Positions 1-13,247 of a stretch of 64,000 nucleotides of DNA are shown here, piece by piece. Position 1 is the stretch's first letter. Each line of letters opens with the position of its first letter. The notes beneath the pieces were generated by a model. The model was given only the letters and a program-made list of their open reading frames with translations. It searched no databases and was not told where the DNA came from. The stretch is from Daphnia carinata (lineage: Eukaryota > Arthropoda > Branchiopoda > Diplostraca > Daphniidae): NCBI RefSeq assembly GCF_022539665.2, contig NC_081336.1:7478778-7542777 (forward strand), written 5' to 3'. Made by a program: the position numbers and the translations under genes.

Positions 1-37
1 ACTAGCATTCGGTACTTGATTCATCACATTTCCGTTG

Positions 38-69
<32 letters not shown>

Positions 70-134
70 AGTGAACTAAACATTGAAAGAAAATATTTCT
101 TTTTTTAAACATGCATTAGATCAAAAGTTTTTCA
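1..134 (-). other. GPAT 3' untranslated region with poly-T tract
   Basis: This stretch lies downstream of the GPAT stop codon on the minus strand. Positions 42-69 are an uninterrupted run of 28 T on the plus strand. No other gene is visible. Confidence 0.4.
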
Positions 135-2291
135 TCACTCCACTTTCAATCGCTTGCTGAATTCTTCCTGTTGCTTTTGTTTCCATTCTTTCTTGGCGTT
201 CATTCGTTTAAGTGCGCCATCCCTAAGAACAAGCCCAAAAACGATTACAACTCCAGAAGTGCATTCGGTTTTTTTTTGTTTTTCACAAAAAAATTTTAAT
301 TTAAATAAACTTACCAAGACAGATCTACCAGGCCACCCTGTTTTGCAATGACGGCTTTGACTCGATTGGCGAAATCAATTGCACTCTCTTCAGCTCGCCG
401 ATGCATAGGTGGTAGATACCAAACATCGCAGACTAAGGCCCAAGACGACATCATCATGTATAAATACTGGATCATTGAATGACGACTTGAATTCCAGAAA
501 GCATCTGTAAACCGTGCATCGTACTAAATGCCGAACAAACAAAATGATTTTTTATCATATATATATATAAACGGAAGGGCTCGACGTAAATACCTTAATA
601 GCAACAGGATAAACTACACTGCCAACTTCGAAGCTTCCCTTTTTAAATTGCATCACGGAAGTATTGTTGATGCAGGTTCCCTCCGGAAAAATGAGAATTG
701 GCAATTTATCAGGATCATCCACATGCTCCTTTAGTCTAATGGGACAACAGTTCACCATAAAAAAAAAGGTAAATTTGAATGTAAGCGTTACCGCGCCTGC
801 TGAATACTGTTAAGGAAACCAACCTTTTAGCAACAGTTTCGCGATCTTTGACTTCGGAACGTTCAAACCAGATGTGCGCAGAAGCGCGCGCCAATGCCCG
901 CTGAATAATACCCAAGAAACCTCCATGACGCTGGCCAATCTTAAAACATGAATTTGATGGTTATCATCTAAACACGCCATAAAACCAGAAATTCAACTTA
1001 CCAAAGCGTACGAGTTGTCGCAATGAAGTACCATAACGTCTACTGGGGTTGTGTGATTGGCAACACAGATACCAGATTTGGGAATATTTTCTTTGTTGTG
1101 AAAGGTAATTACTGCTGACAAAGCGCAGGATAGAAAATTGAAGCACCATATTGAAACCTTTAAAAAAAAAAAAAAAAAAATAGAAAGTAAATTTTGTTTT
1201 TGCCAACTTTTTGAAGATACGATTAAAGCACAGCACATGTAGATTCGGACTTTGTCCCTATCGAACCACACAGAGATCAAGTTTTATCTAAGAGGTCAAA
1301 TGGATAACTAAACAGACTAAAGAAATTATATGGACTTGAAATTACCTTCTCATAAACGGCTCTCTTCATGGCGCCTTCATTCAAAAATCCAACTAAAGCT
1401 GTGCATAATGTCAACCAAATAACCTAAGCAAATACAAGGAAAAATGGAATTAAATAAATAGTTTCATTACATATGCGATAGTGAAAAGCAAACTCACAGC
1501 TAAAAAGCAAATTGTTATCCTGCTTGGTAGAAGAATAAAGTAACGTATAAAGAAACCGATGATCCAGGTAACAGTAAGGCGAATACTGATGAACTCGTAA
1601 TGTCGGTTTGTGCGAGTAAGAAGATTCCATGACTTTATGTTTAAATTTTCGTTTGTTTTCCGGGAGGTGAAGAGGGTAGATTTTTTTAGTTATTGGCTTT
1701 TAAGAATTAATTAGGAAGTGATACCTTTAGCTCCTCAGCTACAAATCGTTGTGTAACTTCATCTTCAATTATTGCCTCCATACCAGCATGAACAAAGTCT
1801 AGGCAGTCTGATAGGATAAAATCACGTTGCAAACTGTTAAATGATCTGTTTCTGGGAATAGATGCTGTCTTCGGTGAAGAATTTCCATTTGGTAAGAGTA
1901 CCAGGTCTTCTTTAGACATTGCCGATGATTTAATTATGGCATGCCCAGGTGACAAATTATCTTCAACTTGTTCGACTGATTCAGCTATGTTCCCATTTGC
2001 GATGCCATTCTTTTCTTTGATGGTTTCTAGTTTTTTCTGTTCAGCACTTTCTATCCGACCAGTGCCATACTATCATGGGGAAAAAACTCAAACACTAGTA
2101 AATAATGGAAACTTTTCGAAAAAGCAATACTGGAATACCTGGAATATCTTCAACAGTAGGTTCACATATCCTGATCGAAAATTTCTCGACCATGGGCATG
2201 TCATTACTAGCACCAAGCAACCGATCGCCAAGATAAAAGGTAGAAATATTACACCAAGTACTAGCAAGAGAATCAAATTCTCAAGCCCCAT
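135..2291 (-). CDS. GPAT4: Glycerol-3-phosphate acyltransferase 3/4-like (ER membrane)
   Basis: Transfers an acyl group to glycerol-3-phosphate, the first step of glycerolipid and triacylglycerol synthesis, in the ER membrane. Nine exons join in one frame to 473 residues: 2139-2291, 1725-2069, 1498-1632, 1346-1423, 1002-1157, 824-939, 594-735, 315-523, 135-222. The N-terminus is a hydrophobic segment (about residues 5-28), and a second hydrophobic stretch lies near 185-230. The acyltransferase block I motif NHTTPVD puts the catalytic His at about 272 and Asp at about 277. The FPEGTCINN glycerol-phosphate binding motif lies near 344. The C-terminal LSWDGALKR matches the family. Length is close to the 430-460 of vertebrate GPAT3/4. 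The start is the first Met before the membrane segment. I cannot separate GPAT3 from GPAT4, because arthropods often have a single co-orthologue. It is head-to-head with MMS19. Confidence 0.92.
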
Positions 2292-3552
2292 TTTGATATA
2301 CTAATGCGAGACCGGGTTGGAGAAAATTGCTGTCGTCGCCAATCGCCTACAACACCAAGGCAACAGATGACGGAACCCTGGAGGAAGTGACGGAAGGATT
2401 TCAAGGTTGGCCGAAAAAAGAAGTTGATTTCTGCTTGGGCCGTTGTGCGTGAATGATACAAAACCACGCAACGTATTCTCCGGGACTGCCTCCTCAAGCA
2501 GACAGAAGGACTTTTGGTTTCAGGAATCGAAAATACGTCTGTATGCTGCGTGGCGCGTGCGACCTTGACGCGATTAATTATCATTTTTCCACTCCTTCTA
2601 GTCCTCCCATTCCAATTAGCACCATGTTTCAAGATAACAGAGATTAATTTTTTGATGTTATTGCCCTACATGATTAGTAGATTGCCATATTATCGAATGA
2701 CGGAGATATTTTTTATTATTTACTTTGGCATATACTGTTGGTTTCTCTATTTTTTCTCTCATTTATCAAATATTTTCTTTCTAAAATAAGAATATTATTG
2801 CGCATCACTGTAGCGCTTTGTTTACAGTTAGAATAATTATTCGTAACTACTAAGTTTTAATCACTTAGTAAAATCGAGACAAGCGACAACAACGGAAAGC
2901 CGCCATGCGCATGGCCTACTAAACTTATGGCTGATCATCGGTCTATATCGAAGAGTTGTATTTTTTCTAGGTAAACACCCGGCATCTAGCGGTAATTCCT
3001 GTCAATATCTATTTCGGCTGTCTAATGGAAGAACAGCAAAATAAGGCGTGATGTGTTATGGTTCAAGAACGCAACGGAATACTCCGTAAGATTTAGAAAA
3101 AGTTGGCAAAACCGGAAACAGTTACTTAATTCATGAAAATGCAATCATCTCTTCCGCTAAGATTAGCAATTTAATCAATTATACCCTGTAGAAAGTGTTA
3201 AAAAACTTTTAGGAAGCATTTCTGGAAAGTGGGAACCCTTAGGTAAAATGTTTTAGTAAATAAAATTGAATAAAAGGATCGATTCGATCATCTTGTAATG
3301 TAAAAGATCAATATTTGCCAACCAATGAGTGCAAAATCAAATGTCAAATTCTAATTGCAACACAGAATGGTATCTAGTATTTCCCCCAGGCAGCGCCACT
3401 TCTTAGCTAAGAAAAAGAGGAGGAGACAAATTCAAAGGCGCAGCATTCGATAGGAGTAGGAACCTTGCCCGGCAAACAATTTACAAGGCCCCATGTCATG
3501 TGTTGTAGTTTGAAGCAGAAGACGTCAGTTTAGGCAAAATAAACAAGAAAAC
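2292..3552. promoter_or_regulatory. Divergent intergenic region between GPAT and MMS19
   Basis: About 1.26 kb separate the start codons of two genes transcribed away from each other, so both promoters and 5' UTRs must lie here. I see no convincing TATA box. Short open frames at 2453-2789 and 2273-2632 lack family features and look like chance. Confidence 0.5.
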
Positions 3553-6500
3553 ATGGTGACCCCTACTTCCATTCAAAAGCTTAGGGATTCTCTTAGTTTA
3601 CAAGAATCTATGTCAGAAGCTATAAGTATTGTTAGCCAGTGTGAGTTACTTTGTTAATTTCAACTATACTTTTATACGGAACATTGCCTTAATTTTCAAA
3701 GAGTAACCAACGCGTGCCTATTTATTGCGTACCTTACGTTGAATGTTTTGAAGATAGTTATAAGTTGAGCGAGCCTTCAAGTCCTTTTTTTATTTTTACA
3801 GCAATTGCGTCAAAAGATATAACGATTCTCCAGTTAGTCGAAAATTTGCAAGCAGAATTACTACATCAACAAGCTGCATACAGATGCAGAGCCGTATCCA
3901 CTATTGCCTCAATTTTAGAACAACTTGCTCCTGATTTGAAAGGAGTAAATGAAAAAGAAATTGATCTTATAACAGAATTTTTTTATAGCAAGCTCAAAGA
4001 TCATCATTCAATAGTACCTGCTGCCTTACATGGGCTTCACGTATTGGTATGAATCATAACTGCATCAGCAAAAATTAAAACTTTCAATTCCAACTTTGTT
4101 GCAGAGCTCAGCAAACAGGCTTTCCCCAGGGTTAGCTAAATCAATAGCTCAGGCAATATTTCAAAATGTTCATTGCCAATCACAGTTGCAGCACGATAGA
4201 AGAGCGATTTACAAAACAATCAAAAACCTTCTGGCTCTTCATATTGGAGGTACAGATTAGTAGGTTTATGCCATAACAAGAAATTTTAGCAATAATAAAA
4301 TGTCTTTGGCCGAATTTTGTCAAAGACTGTTATTAAAAGCAAGGTTTACTTTGTTGGATTTAGAGTTACAGGTTCTTGGGTCAGGACTTTGTTTTTGGCA
4401 TCATCCAGGCAGCCGATCAAGAAAGAGATCCACGCAACTTGTTGCTTCTATTCAGTATCTTCCCAGTAGTAGCCCGCTACTTTACACTAGAACCTTTCAC
4501 CGAGGAGTTTTTTGAAGTTTTTAGTTGCTACTTTCCTATTGACTTCACGCCGGTAGGGTTTTCAATGTTAACCGCTTATTTTGATTGTTGGTGTACAAAC
4601 TTCGATCTTCTTTTCAACAGCCTGCAAATGACCCATACGGAGTAACCAAAGATCAGCTGTGTGAAGGATTACGACAATGTCTTGCCAGTAGCGCTCATTT
4701 TGCTGAATACTGTATGCCTCTATTGCAGGAGAAATTGGAGTCTGATTTGGTTTCTGCCAAAATAGAAGCGTTGAAGACATTGGTAAATTTTTCCGTTTGA
4801 GATTTAAATTTCAAATGGTTTTCTACACGTCATTCTTGTGGATTCTAGGAACTGTGTTGCCTCTCCTATCACCCGACGCAGCTTGAAAAGTGGATTGACA
4901 CATTTTGGAAATGTATTCGCAGGGAAGTCTTGATCAACGTTAATACTGAAGAGCTAGAGCACACCGCTTTAGACGCTCTTGCCGCCTTATCACGAGCATT
5001 CGCAACAAACGGAGAACTCAATAATTCTGCATTCACCAAACTACTCAAAGAAATTCTGTCTGGTAAATTTTTAAAACTTAGCATTTGGAATCAATTGAAC
5101 TCGTTGACTAACATTCTCGGTTGATAGAATGCCAAGGACATTTGTGCGAGCCGGAACGCCGATTGATGACCCCAAGTAGTTACGTTCTGCTAGCAATATG
5201 CTCTGGAAATGCACCTGCTTGTGCGCTCATCGTTAGCCAGGTGCACCTCTTTTATGTTTTTAAATCCCACCGTTTGATGGCTTTAAAAACTAATAATAAT
5301 TTCTTGTACAGGTGATTCCTCTTCTGATGGATCAGTATCGTATCAGATCACAATCAGCTCCACGACAATTTATCTTGAACTGTTTAAACAAGCTAGTGCA
5401 AGCCGGCCTTTACGGTTTCACTGAAATAGATGGTATAATACTTCCATTTAAAAATTAGTAAAACAATTTCAATCTTACTTCTCGCTGCCAGTTGCTCAGA
5501 GTGGCATATATCCTTTGATACCAGCATTGTTAGAACTGTATCTCGAAGTGCTAAAAGAGGATGACGCATTACTCCGCAGTCTAAGTCTTCAAGGATTGGG
5601 TCACTTTGTTGGTATCGGAATGAACCATCAAGACCTGGAAAAGTTTAATCAGTCACTTTTGGATCTGCTTCTGCAACCATTGACCACCGGCCATACCGTC
5701 GAAGAAATTGGTCAGTTCTTTCACAAATGTGCTGAGCAAAATGAAAGCTGGTTCGTTGAACAAGTATTGGTTAAGCTGTTGGATATGGCTATGTCTGGTA
5801 AATGAATTATTAACGTTTTAATATTAAAGACATAATTATTTTGAGTTATTATAGACAAAGCCAACGAGATCTTTCGTCTGTTAAGAACTTTACCTCCTTT
5901 GCCGCGGATACGCTCGCAAGTGCTTTCCAAGCTAATGGCTCGGCTAGAACAATCAGAACTCGAATTGCGATTGGAAATGCTAAAGACTTTGGCTCACTTT
6001 GCACAACATGACGAGCTCCAAATGTTCCACCAGTTGCACAGTTGGGCGTTAGAAACCTTAAAAGAAGGAGATCCACCAATATCACTCGAAGCCACCTGCA
6101 GTATACTGAGAAAATTAGCTTCCAGTTTGTCGTCCGGGTAATACCACACAAGTGATGCATGTGAAGAAGGATAATCTCAGTTTTTTTCTGCACAGGGATG
6201 CCACCCAGTTCATCAACGAACAGATCGGTCGATACATCGATGAGCACCTTGCCAAGTCTGCTTGGGTAATACCGATCATGGAAGCAACGTTAGGATCGTT
6301 GGAGGCCACACCTGTTGGGAAAAATCTGGAGAAGCTAATTAAAACACTGGAGCCTTTAACTGTTTGTCATCCAAATGCTGATGTGAGGATTTCTGCGTGT
6401 CGGCTCGTGGCTGCTTTGATTAACAAAGTTCCTGAAGGTAAAATTGAGTTTATTTTTAAATTTCTTCTTCTCCGTCTTCTTTTCTCCTTAGCTTGCAACT

Positions 6501-7562
6501 GGAATCCATTAGTATTTCCTTTTCCTTTTCAGGGCATGAGCTAGAATCCATACTTGATTCATTGAGGATCAAATGGCAAGATCCATCCGCCGACCGGAGC
6601 AAAACTGTTTGTCTGTTTGTCTGGGTAACCAAAGCATTGCTGATGAGATCCTATTCCAAGCTTGATCAAACCATTCAAGAGGTATTTCGTTTGGCGCAGA
6701 ACAGCGTGCGTCTTCGTTTAAATTAATGATGTGCTTCTTTCTCAGTTAGTTGAGTCCTTAAATGATCCCACACATGGGTATCTGGTGGCCGAAGGATTTA
6801 AAACAATTTTGTGCGAAACCGAAGAGTGTCTGAACTTTGATAGCCATGCAAACATCAGGTATGTTTTAATTTAATTTAAAAAGGAAGAACTTTTAACAAT
6901 TAAATGAATTTGTAGGCTAATGTACCGACAGCGATTTTTCCAAGAGGTGGTCCCACGTCTGTTAAAGTTGTATCGGGAGTCGCCATCTTGCAATAAATCC
7001 GCTTGCTTCGCTGCCATCGCAAACCAGCTGGCCTTCATTCCGGAGGGTGTTCTAGTTGCTCACATAACGACGCTTATTCCTTTGCTCATCCAATGTCTGA
7101 ACATTGAGCAGCCCGATCAACTCATCGTTTCGACAATCACAGCCTTCATGGGTCTCATTTCAGACAACATCAACGCCATCGAGGAATACATCAGCAGCCT
7201 TGTCCCTAGATTACTCACGCTTGCAAAAGATGGTTTGACTATGGTAAGCCATACTTACCGTATTTTCTATGTAACGCAAACTCTAAATATTGAACGAAAT
7301 TCGTAGGATGTCCGCCGTCTTGCACTTCGATGTCTGTCAGAGCTAAGGAAAGCCCAGCCGGTCGTCTTGCTCCCACTCCGATCAGAGGTGAGTTGCTGAT
7401 GATTAACTTTTAAAGTTTTCAAAAGCTTTGTAAATACTTGTTCAATAACAGGTTATCCTACGCTTGACTCCATGCCTTGATGACAAAAAGCGTTTGGTCC
7501 GGCGAGAAGCAGCCGTTGCCCGCCAAAAATGGACCATGTTAGGGCAAGCAGGTTGTGAGTAA
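3553..7562 (+). CDS. MMS19: MMS19 nucleotide excision repair / cytosolic iron-sulfur assembly component
   Basis: HEAT-repeat scaffold of the cytosolic Fe-S targeting complex, which delivers clusters to DNA polymerases, helicases and TFIIH XPD. Exons: 3553-3640, 3802-4046, 4105-4249, 4372-4552, 4621-4782, 4849-5062, 5128-5240, 5312-5432, 5492-5797, 5855-6137, 6196-6437, 6533-6681, 6746-6858, 6916-7243, 7307-7387, 7452-7562, giving about 960 residues (human 1030). Recognised blocks include SKLKDHHSIVP, ERDPRNLLLLFSI, SCYFPIDFTP, CEPERRL, LLWVTKAL-like FVWVTKALLMR, MYRQRFFQEVVP and the C-terminal DDKKRLVRREAV. All junctions keep frame except exon 3 to exon 4: exon 3 ends in phase 1, while exon 4 needs phase 2, so one base is missing or a splice site is unrecognised. 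An open stretch at 4300-4343 before a donor-like AAG/GTTTAC might be an extra small exon, but it has the same phase problem. Confidence 0.9.
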
Positions 7563-7929
7563 AAGTTGAGGCATTATGGACTCGTCTGCCAAAGGTCCTA
7601 AAGAGCTTCAAATATACTGTTTCAATAGCACTCCTGTTTTAGCTTTGTAGGTCCTCCAAACTGGGATGGCAGTCAAGCATTAGAATATGTATTATCTTCT
7701 TAATGTTTCCGCGTGATGACATTTCTCTAAAAAGTGTTAGGTCAAACAGTTCCTGGCCTGCCAAATGAAATCATTTGTGAATGGTTCGTGCTCAAAAATT
7801 GCTGAGCGAAGAGGCGGTATTGGGTGTCAAAAATGTGCTTTGGGAACAATAACATTTGGCTAGGAAACCAAAAACAAGTACAGGGAACTTTGTTGTGAAG
7901 TTTTTCGGTGAACATGGAGTGTTCCATGC
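7563..7929. other. Tail-to-tail spacer between MMS19 and the HSPA12-like gene
   Basis: These 367 bases hold the two 3' UTRs of convergent genes. No further coding signal is seen. Confidence 0.6.
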
Positions 7930-10900
7930 CTATTGAGACTTGTCATCAAGAAAATCGAACGAAGCCTTGATGGTGTTGCCACTGAAAACATCAACAGCCG
8001 AGGCGCGTATCTCCGTGTCGCCAAACTCCATTGTAACGCGGATTTCTCGACGTGTCTTGACAGCGTAGTTAAAGCCCAGGTCAAGCGAGAGGGTAGCAAA
8101 CATACGGACACCAGGATCCGTAACAAACTGTATAAGTCGTAATCAAGAACCACCCGAATGATTCCGACTTTGTGTTTTGCACGTGTTTCGAGGATGATGT
8201 TTTGTTTCAAACCAACGCAAAAATTATTTCTATTTAAAAAACGTTACCTGGACATCGTCGTTATCTGCGCTGTACACGTTGAGAACGATGCGACGCTGAT
8301 GGCGTCTAGCCGGGCTGTAGCTGCGGATGACGCGTTCGCCAAGACTGACACTCTGGTCGGCCATGACGAACTTGTCGAAAATGTCTTTGCAGTAAGCAAT
8401 TCCGTCTTTGATGACACGTTTCTCCAGCGGATGGCGGCCGCCGATGAAGCGGTTGAGGACGGCCACACCATAAGTCAGTCGCGAACGGCGCACCGTGATT
8501 TGACGGGGATTGACACCGTACTGGACGGCTCCTTTCAGGATGGCCAAACTGACATCCTTTTTAATTAGAATATTTGATAAATGAACATTTTATAAATGAA
8601 ATTTTACTGCCAAAATTAAAATAAAACCTGAGGTATAATAACGGTGACGTGCTCTCCAAAGTGCGATCGTACGGCTTGTTGTAAGAGAGGTGATTCAGCA
8701 AAACCTCCAACTAGGAACAGGTAATCAATACCGACCAAATCCGGGTGGACCAAAACGTCCTCAATATGCTGAATGGCCAAAATGGAGTCAAAACAATAAC
8801 GAAAACGCATTCACTATTAGAGGTACCTCAATTATAGCTCGTAATGTGGGTTGGAAAAGAGATTTCATAGCCTCCTGGTCGAGACGGAGCATTCCTAATT
8901 TCACGAAAAATAACGGATAACGTTAATAAATAGTACTAACGAGTTGTAATTACCTTGAGTTGACCAGCGGATGTGAGAATCGCCGTATCTGCGGATGGCA
9001 AACTCGACTTCTCGTCCGCGGTATTTGCGGAAGCAATCAATCAGCGAGAAAGGTAACGCAATGTTGAGTGGGTTACAACGGAAAGGGCTGGCGTGACGTT
9101 TGCGTGCTTCGAACGATATCATCTAAAAATTAAGTAAAAACAATTTAATGAAATATTATAATTGATTTACACTAGCTCGTTATTTATCTGTTGTACCAGA
9201 TCGACGTACGATGCTGGAAGGCGGGTTTTAAAATGGTTCATGAAATCGGAGCCAAAAATGTTATCCAGCAATTGCTCAAAAGCCAAATCAACTCCTGTAA
9301 TTCACAATAGAAATGTTGCAATTTAACGTTGAACATCTAAAAAAATTTGACTTTAAGTTTATACCAATGGATCCATAAGGACCCCCTGTAGCACGATGAA
9401 GTTCTTTAAGATGTTGGCCGTCTAAATCCATGACCTGATGGACAGTAATATCGACGGTACCTCCTCCACAATCGACTACCATATAGCGTTGACCTGGACA
9501 AACATCCAGCACAGCATCGACATACATAGATTCCCTTTGCGCACTTCTGTTCCATGGCTTCAAAGGCCCCGGTTTGCTCAAACTGGCTGGAGTTAATTGT
9601 AATTCAGCCGGCTTCTCGGCTTTCAGTTGATGCCGTTTCAGCTGACGGCAGAAAAGAGAGGCGGCTTCCGGTTCCAGTGAAATCATCACTTGCTGAGGTA
9701 AACGATCCGAGCCGAGTCCAGCCTCGTAGGCCGCTTCACGCATAAGTTGCTTGGCCGATGAACGCCAGATGGCCGGAACAGTGATAACCCAGCGGATATC
9801 CTCATCTGCAGCCATGACAATAGGTCATTTATTCAATTCCAACAATAGGTAAGGTATGATAAATTACTATGAATGGGAATGGCCGTCTGATCAGACAGTT
9901 CACGAAGTGCGTGTTCCTTGAAAAAGCGTAAGGCGTGGGCGAACACAGTGACGGCTGGCAGCGAATCCACTTTATTGGCTGCTTGAATAAGAGTGCTCCT
10001 GCCCAGCTGCTTCTGGTGATGTAAAGTCATCTTGAACTTGTCAAAGTAGAGCCACTGGCGCGTATCACGCGGCGATAAGTCGTGATAGTAATCACGGGCC
10101 GTGTAACCGAACGAGTGGAATTGCCCAGTCGGTCTCAGTAGGAGCACCGTCGGCGTCTTGGCGTTGGGAATCCCCGGATCTCCTCCTGAAATTCAGATAA
10201 TAAAAACAATAATGTCGATAATTCATTAATAATTGCGATAAAGTCGTAAAGATATGCTCAAACAAAATTCACTTTACCTTCCCATTTGCGCATCATGTGG
10301 ATCTCTTCCGGATCGTGAATGAAGCTAAACGCATAGCCGGAATAGGTCGTCCCGAAATCAATAGCCTGGAACCAAATAATTCCATAGAAATTAAGAATGC
10401 AAAGTAAATTAGAACCTTAATAAAGCTTACCACGACAACGATGGGTGAATAACTAGATGATGGCTCCTCGTAATCACGTCCGAGATCTTGACTCTCGTAC
10501 TGGACACAATCCACTGAACTTGAGGCATCGTCGTTTTGCTGTTGGCCAGAGCTATCGGAGAATTTGCGAATGGCGATCTCCGATTTAGGACGACGCATGG
10601 AACCACGTAGCTGTCCTTCGCTCGGTAATGGATCCGTGCTGGCGCTCTGAGAGACGCGGACGTAACGCAACAACTGGACGCCTTTCGCATCCGAAGGTGA
10701 AGTCTCGTAGACGTAAGATTGCAGCTGCGGAGTGGCAGAAGCCGGACGCTGGCCGGCGATCGGTGGGTACTTTTCGCAGATTTCGCGCACCAAACGCGGG
10801 GAGCTCATTGGTGTAGTCGACATGGTGCCACTGTGAATACTGGGGCTACCTGCGCCACTGCTGCTACTGCTGTTGCAGCCCGACAGCGTCAGATCGACGA

Positions 10901-11285
10901 CTGCGGCTGTAGAGGTGAAGCAGCCGAGGATGGAGTAAGTTGGTTCGGCACTGGGACGTGATGTAGGCGACGTCACCGGAGCCCACGCATTCCGACTCGA
11001 GCCGCTCGGAGTGGATCGAATTGCAGCATCAACAACGGGTGGTAGGGTCGTGTTGCTGTAGCCCGTACATCGGCGGGCAACGCGAGCCGTTTGCTGGGCC
11101 AACGCCCACCACAATGTGGCCACTTGTTCGTCAACCTGCCCCACGTCGACGATGACACTATTCAAATCTTCTGCTTCCTGCAATGGGCCACGTTGACATA
11201 CCGACCCTGCTTGCTCCGGTGGACAGCGCCGCTGATTGTAATAGCAATTCTCTTCGCGCTCCATGGCCGGGCAGACTTGCAGCAT
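7930..11285 (-). CDS. HSPA12A: HSPA12-type Hsp70 family protein with long N-terminal extension
   Basis: Atypical Hsp70 relative with an actin-like ATPase fold but no classical peptide-binding domain. Exons: 10431-11285 (coding part), 10278-10365, 9868-10185, 9365-9805, 9197-9294, 8954-9122, 8827-8894, 8628-8768, 8248-8556, 7930-8127. They join without a break to 894 residues. The nucleotide-binding motifs are [14 protein letters not shown] (about 287-300), [24 protein letters not shown] (about 531) and [16 protein letters not shown]. The C-terminus, [13 protein letters not shown], is typical of HSPA12A/B. The human proteins have about 680 residues. The excess is a Ser/Thr/Pro-rich region of about 285 residues before the ATPase domain. 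The first in-frame Met of that exon is used. A second Met at 11264 has a better Kozak context (GCCATGG) and is equally possible. I cannot assign A versus B. Confidence 0.9.
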
Positions 11286-13247
11286 GCTCCGCAAAAAGTA
11301 GCGAAACTCTTCACGCAACTTCACTCGATAATCTGGAAGCCAAACAAACGTAAAATTGATTGAAAAGGCAATCACCAACATGTTTTTCCACATCCATCAA
11401 GCATCCTCATCGGAATGTCGTTTTAGACCGGACGGGCTGTGTCGGTACATAGGCCATGCGAGATTTTTGGCGAGGACATAAGGCGCGTGCTGTAAACACT
11501 CGGAAACCCAACGAGGGAAATACAAAAAAGAAAAACAACAAATAAAAATCTGCCAGATTTGGGTCGTTTCACCGATTGCCATTTTTGGTGGTGAATGCGC
11601 GTTGACCACCACAGTTTTCCCATATCCCACCCAGCTACTCGAGGAGGATTGGATGGTAAAACAAGCTCAACATGTGGCTGTCGCCCTTGTTTAAAATAAT
11701 AACAAACACATGGCTCCGGATGTTGGGATCGTATAACCACACTCGCGGATACAATGCGGCATTCACGCCCCACTTTGTCGATGCTCCGTCGAGTGTGAGA
11801 GAGACGTCCGTGTATATAGGTTTTTCCGACGCAAAATCACGAACAACACCTATGGCTTTTTAGGATTGAACCCCGTGTGTCCCATACTACACCGAGGCGT
11901 GTTCGTCGTGCTGGCCGTAACCTATTTTCGACGCTTTGATGAACAACAAACACCCATCGGTTTTCTGCTTGTTGGGGGCCTTGAGTTTTGATATGATTAA
12001 TCAAAAAAAAAGATGACTTACCACTTTGCACGCCAAGGAACGAGGCTTTCAATTAACTGAATTCGGTGCACGACAGAAACGATCTGCTGGAAAAACAAAA
12101 AACTTGCCCCCTAAATTTTCTGGCGTAAAGAAATAAAAGAAGCAGTGGGGGAAAACCCAAACAGGGGGAGAATTGCTGATCAACCTGTCTTTAACAAAAG
12201 GGGAGCATATCGGTTTCGTGTTACAGCATACGAATGCGCACAAAAAGAAAAAAAGGGGTACTTGATTTTTTACCGTCATTTTTCTTCAAGTCGGCCGATA
12301 ATGGCATCCTCCAGCAGCCACTGGGCACGTCCGACGTTATAACGGTGGCCATTCGAGACTTGACGCAGCCAACACGGGAGCTAAACTAATATTCGAAGGT
12401 ATTTACGATTAATATGAGACAAGGTAGATTTCTAAGCGGATGGGCGTCTAGAAGAAGTTTCGAGCGGAAGGGCGGCTTGTCGTATGTAAAGAACTCGTTC
12501 ATTGCCGTTTTTTCTTCGCTTTTCTATGCAATGGAAACAGTTGGTGTGTGAATAACGCCCCCATACGTACTTTAGGGATACAAAAGCGTTTCGTTTCAAT
12601 TGGGCAAACGATCGCTGATTGTAAAATCCCGAAAAACAACAACTGAAAGGCCTGATGGATCATCTTCCTCAATAATCCAACTGAACTTAATTAATTAGGA
12701 CTGCTTTGTTGCTTTCAACGGTTGGATTGGACCACCCATCGATGAATATTCTTTCTTCTCTCGCTGGAAGCTTGCAGATAATTAGAAGCATAACAGGCAA
12801 CCTGGATCAACTAGCGTCATCAAGGAACCAAATTCCAGCCAAATCAACACGCATTGGGAAGTTTTATTCTGATGAGAACTTTAACCTAACACTGGAAGAG
12901 AAAACGAAACGAATTTTTAAAAAATCAATAAAGACAAGATATTGTAAGATTTACCTGTGACATGGTTTTCCAATCCTGCTGGAAGACTTCCATCGATCAG
13001 TTAGAAAGTAAGGAGTCGTTTTTAATAGTTAAACTTCATTCAACCTTCGGCAGAGATTGAAAATACAGCTTTGATGATAACACTCATGATGAATACGATA
13101 AATACTTAATTTGCCATATATAAAAAGCGGTAAAGCTGCCCCATAGGAATGACGAAGGGAGCGCTAAAATCCGGAAAATTAGGAAGCGTGCAACTAAAGA
13201 GGTGTGCAAAGGTAGTAGCAGGACGGGAAAAGGCCGTTTTTTTAGAC
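11286..13247. other. Spacer and 5' region between HSPA12-like gene and dynactin 3' end
   Basis: It contains the likely 5' UTR intron and exon of the HSPA12-like gene, then its promoter, then the 3' flank of dynactin. The 84-codon frame at 12706-12960 (+) has no recognisable domain. No repeats or RNA genes were seen. Confidence 0.45.
12022..12100 (-). other. Probable 5' UTR exon of the HSPA12-like gene
   Basis: A good donor (AAAGTG/GTAAGTC) ends at 12022 on the minus strand, and the coding exon starts after a strong acceptor (GGCTTCCAG) at 11333. Joining them leaves an in-frame stop just upstream and no new ATG, so this exon would be untranslated. Its upstream end is not determined; 12100 is only a nominal limit. 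Confidence 0.4.

Noticed and set aside
9554-9745. Plus-strand frame opposite the HSPA12-like exon
   Set aside because: Shadow of a well supported coding exon on the other strand.
12706-12960. 84-codon frame on the plus strand
   Set aside because: No known domain, no start context or partner exons; treated as chance in an A/T-rich spacer.
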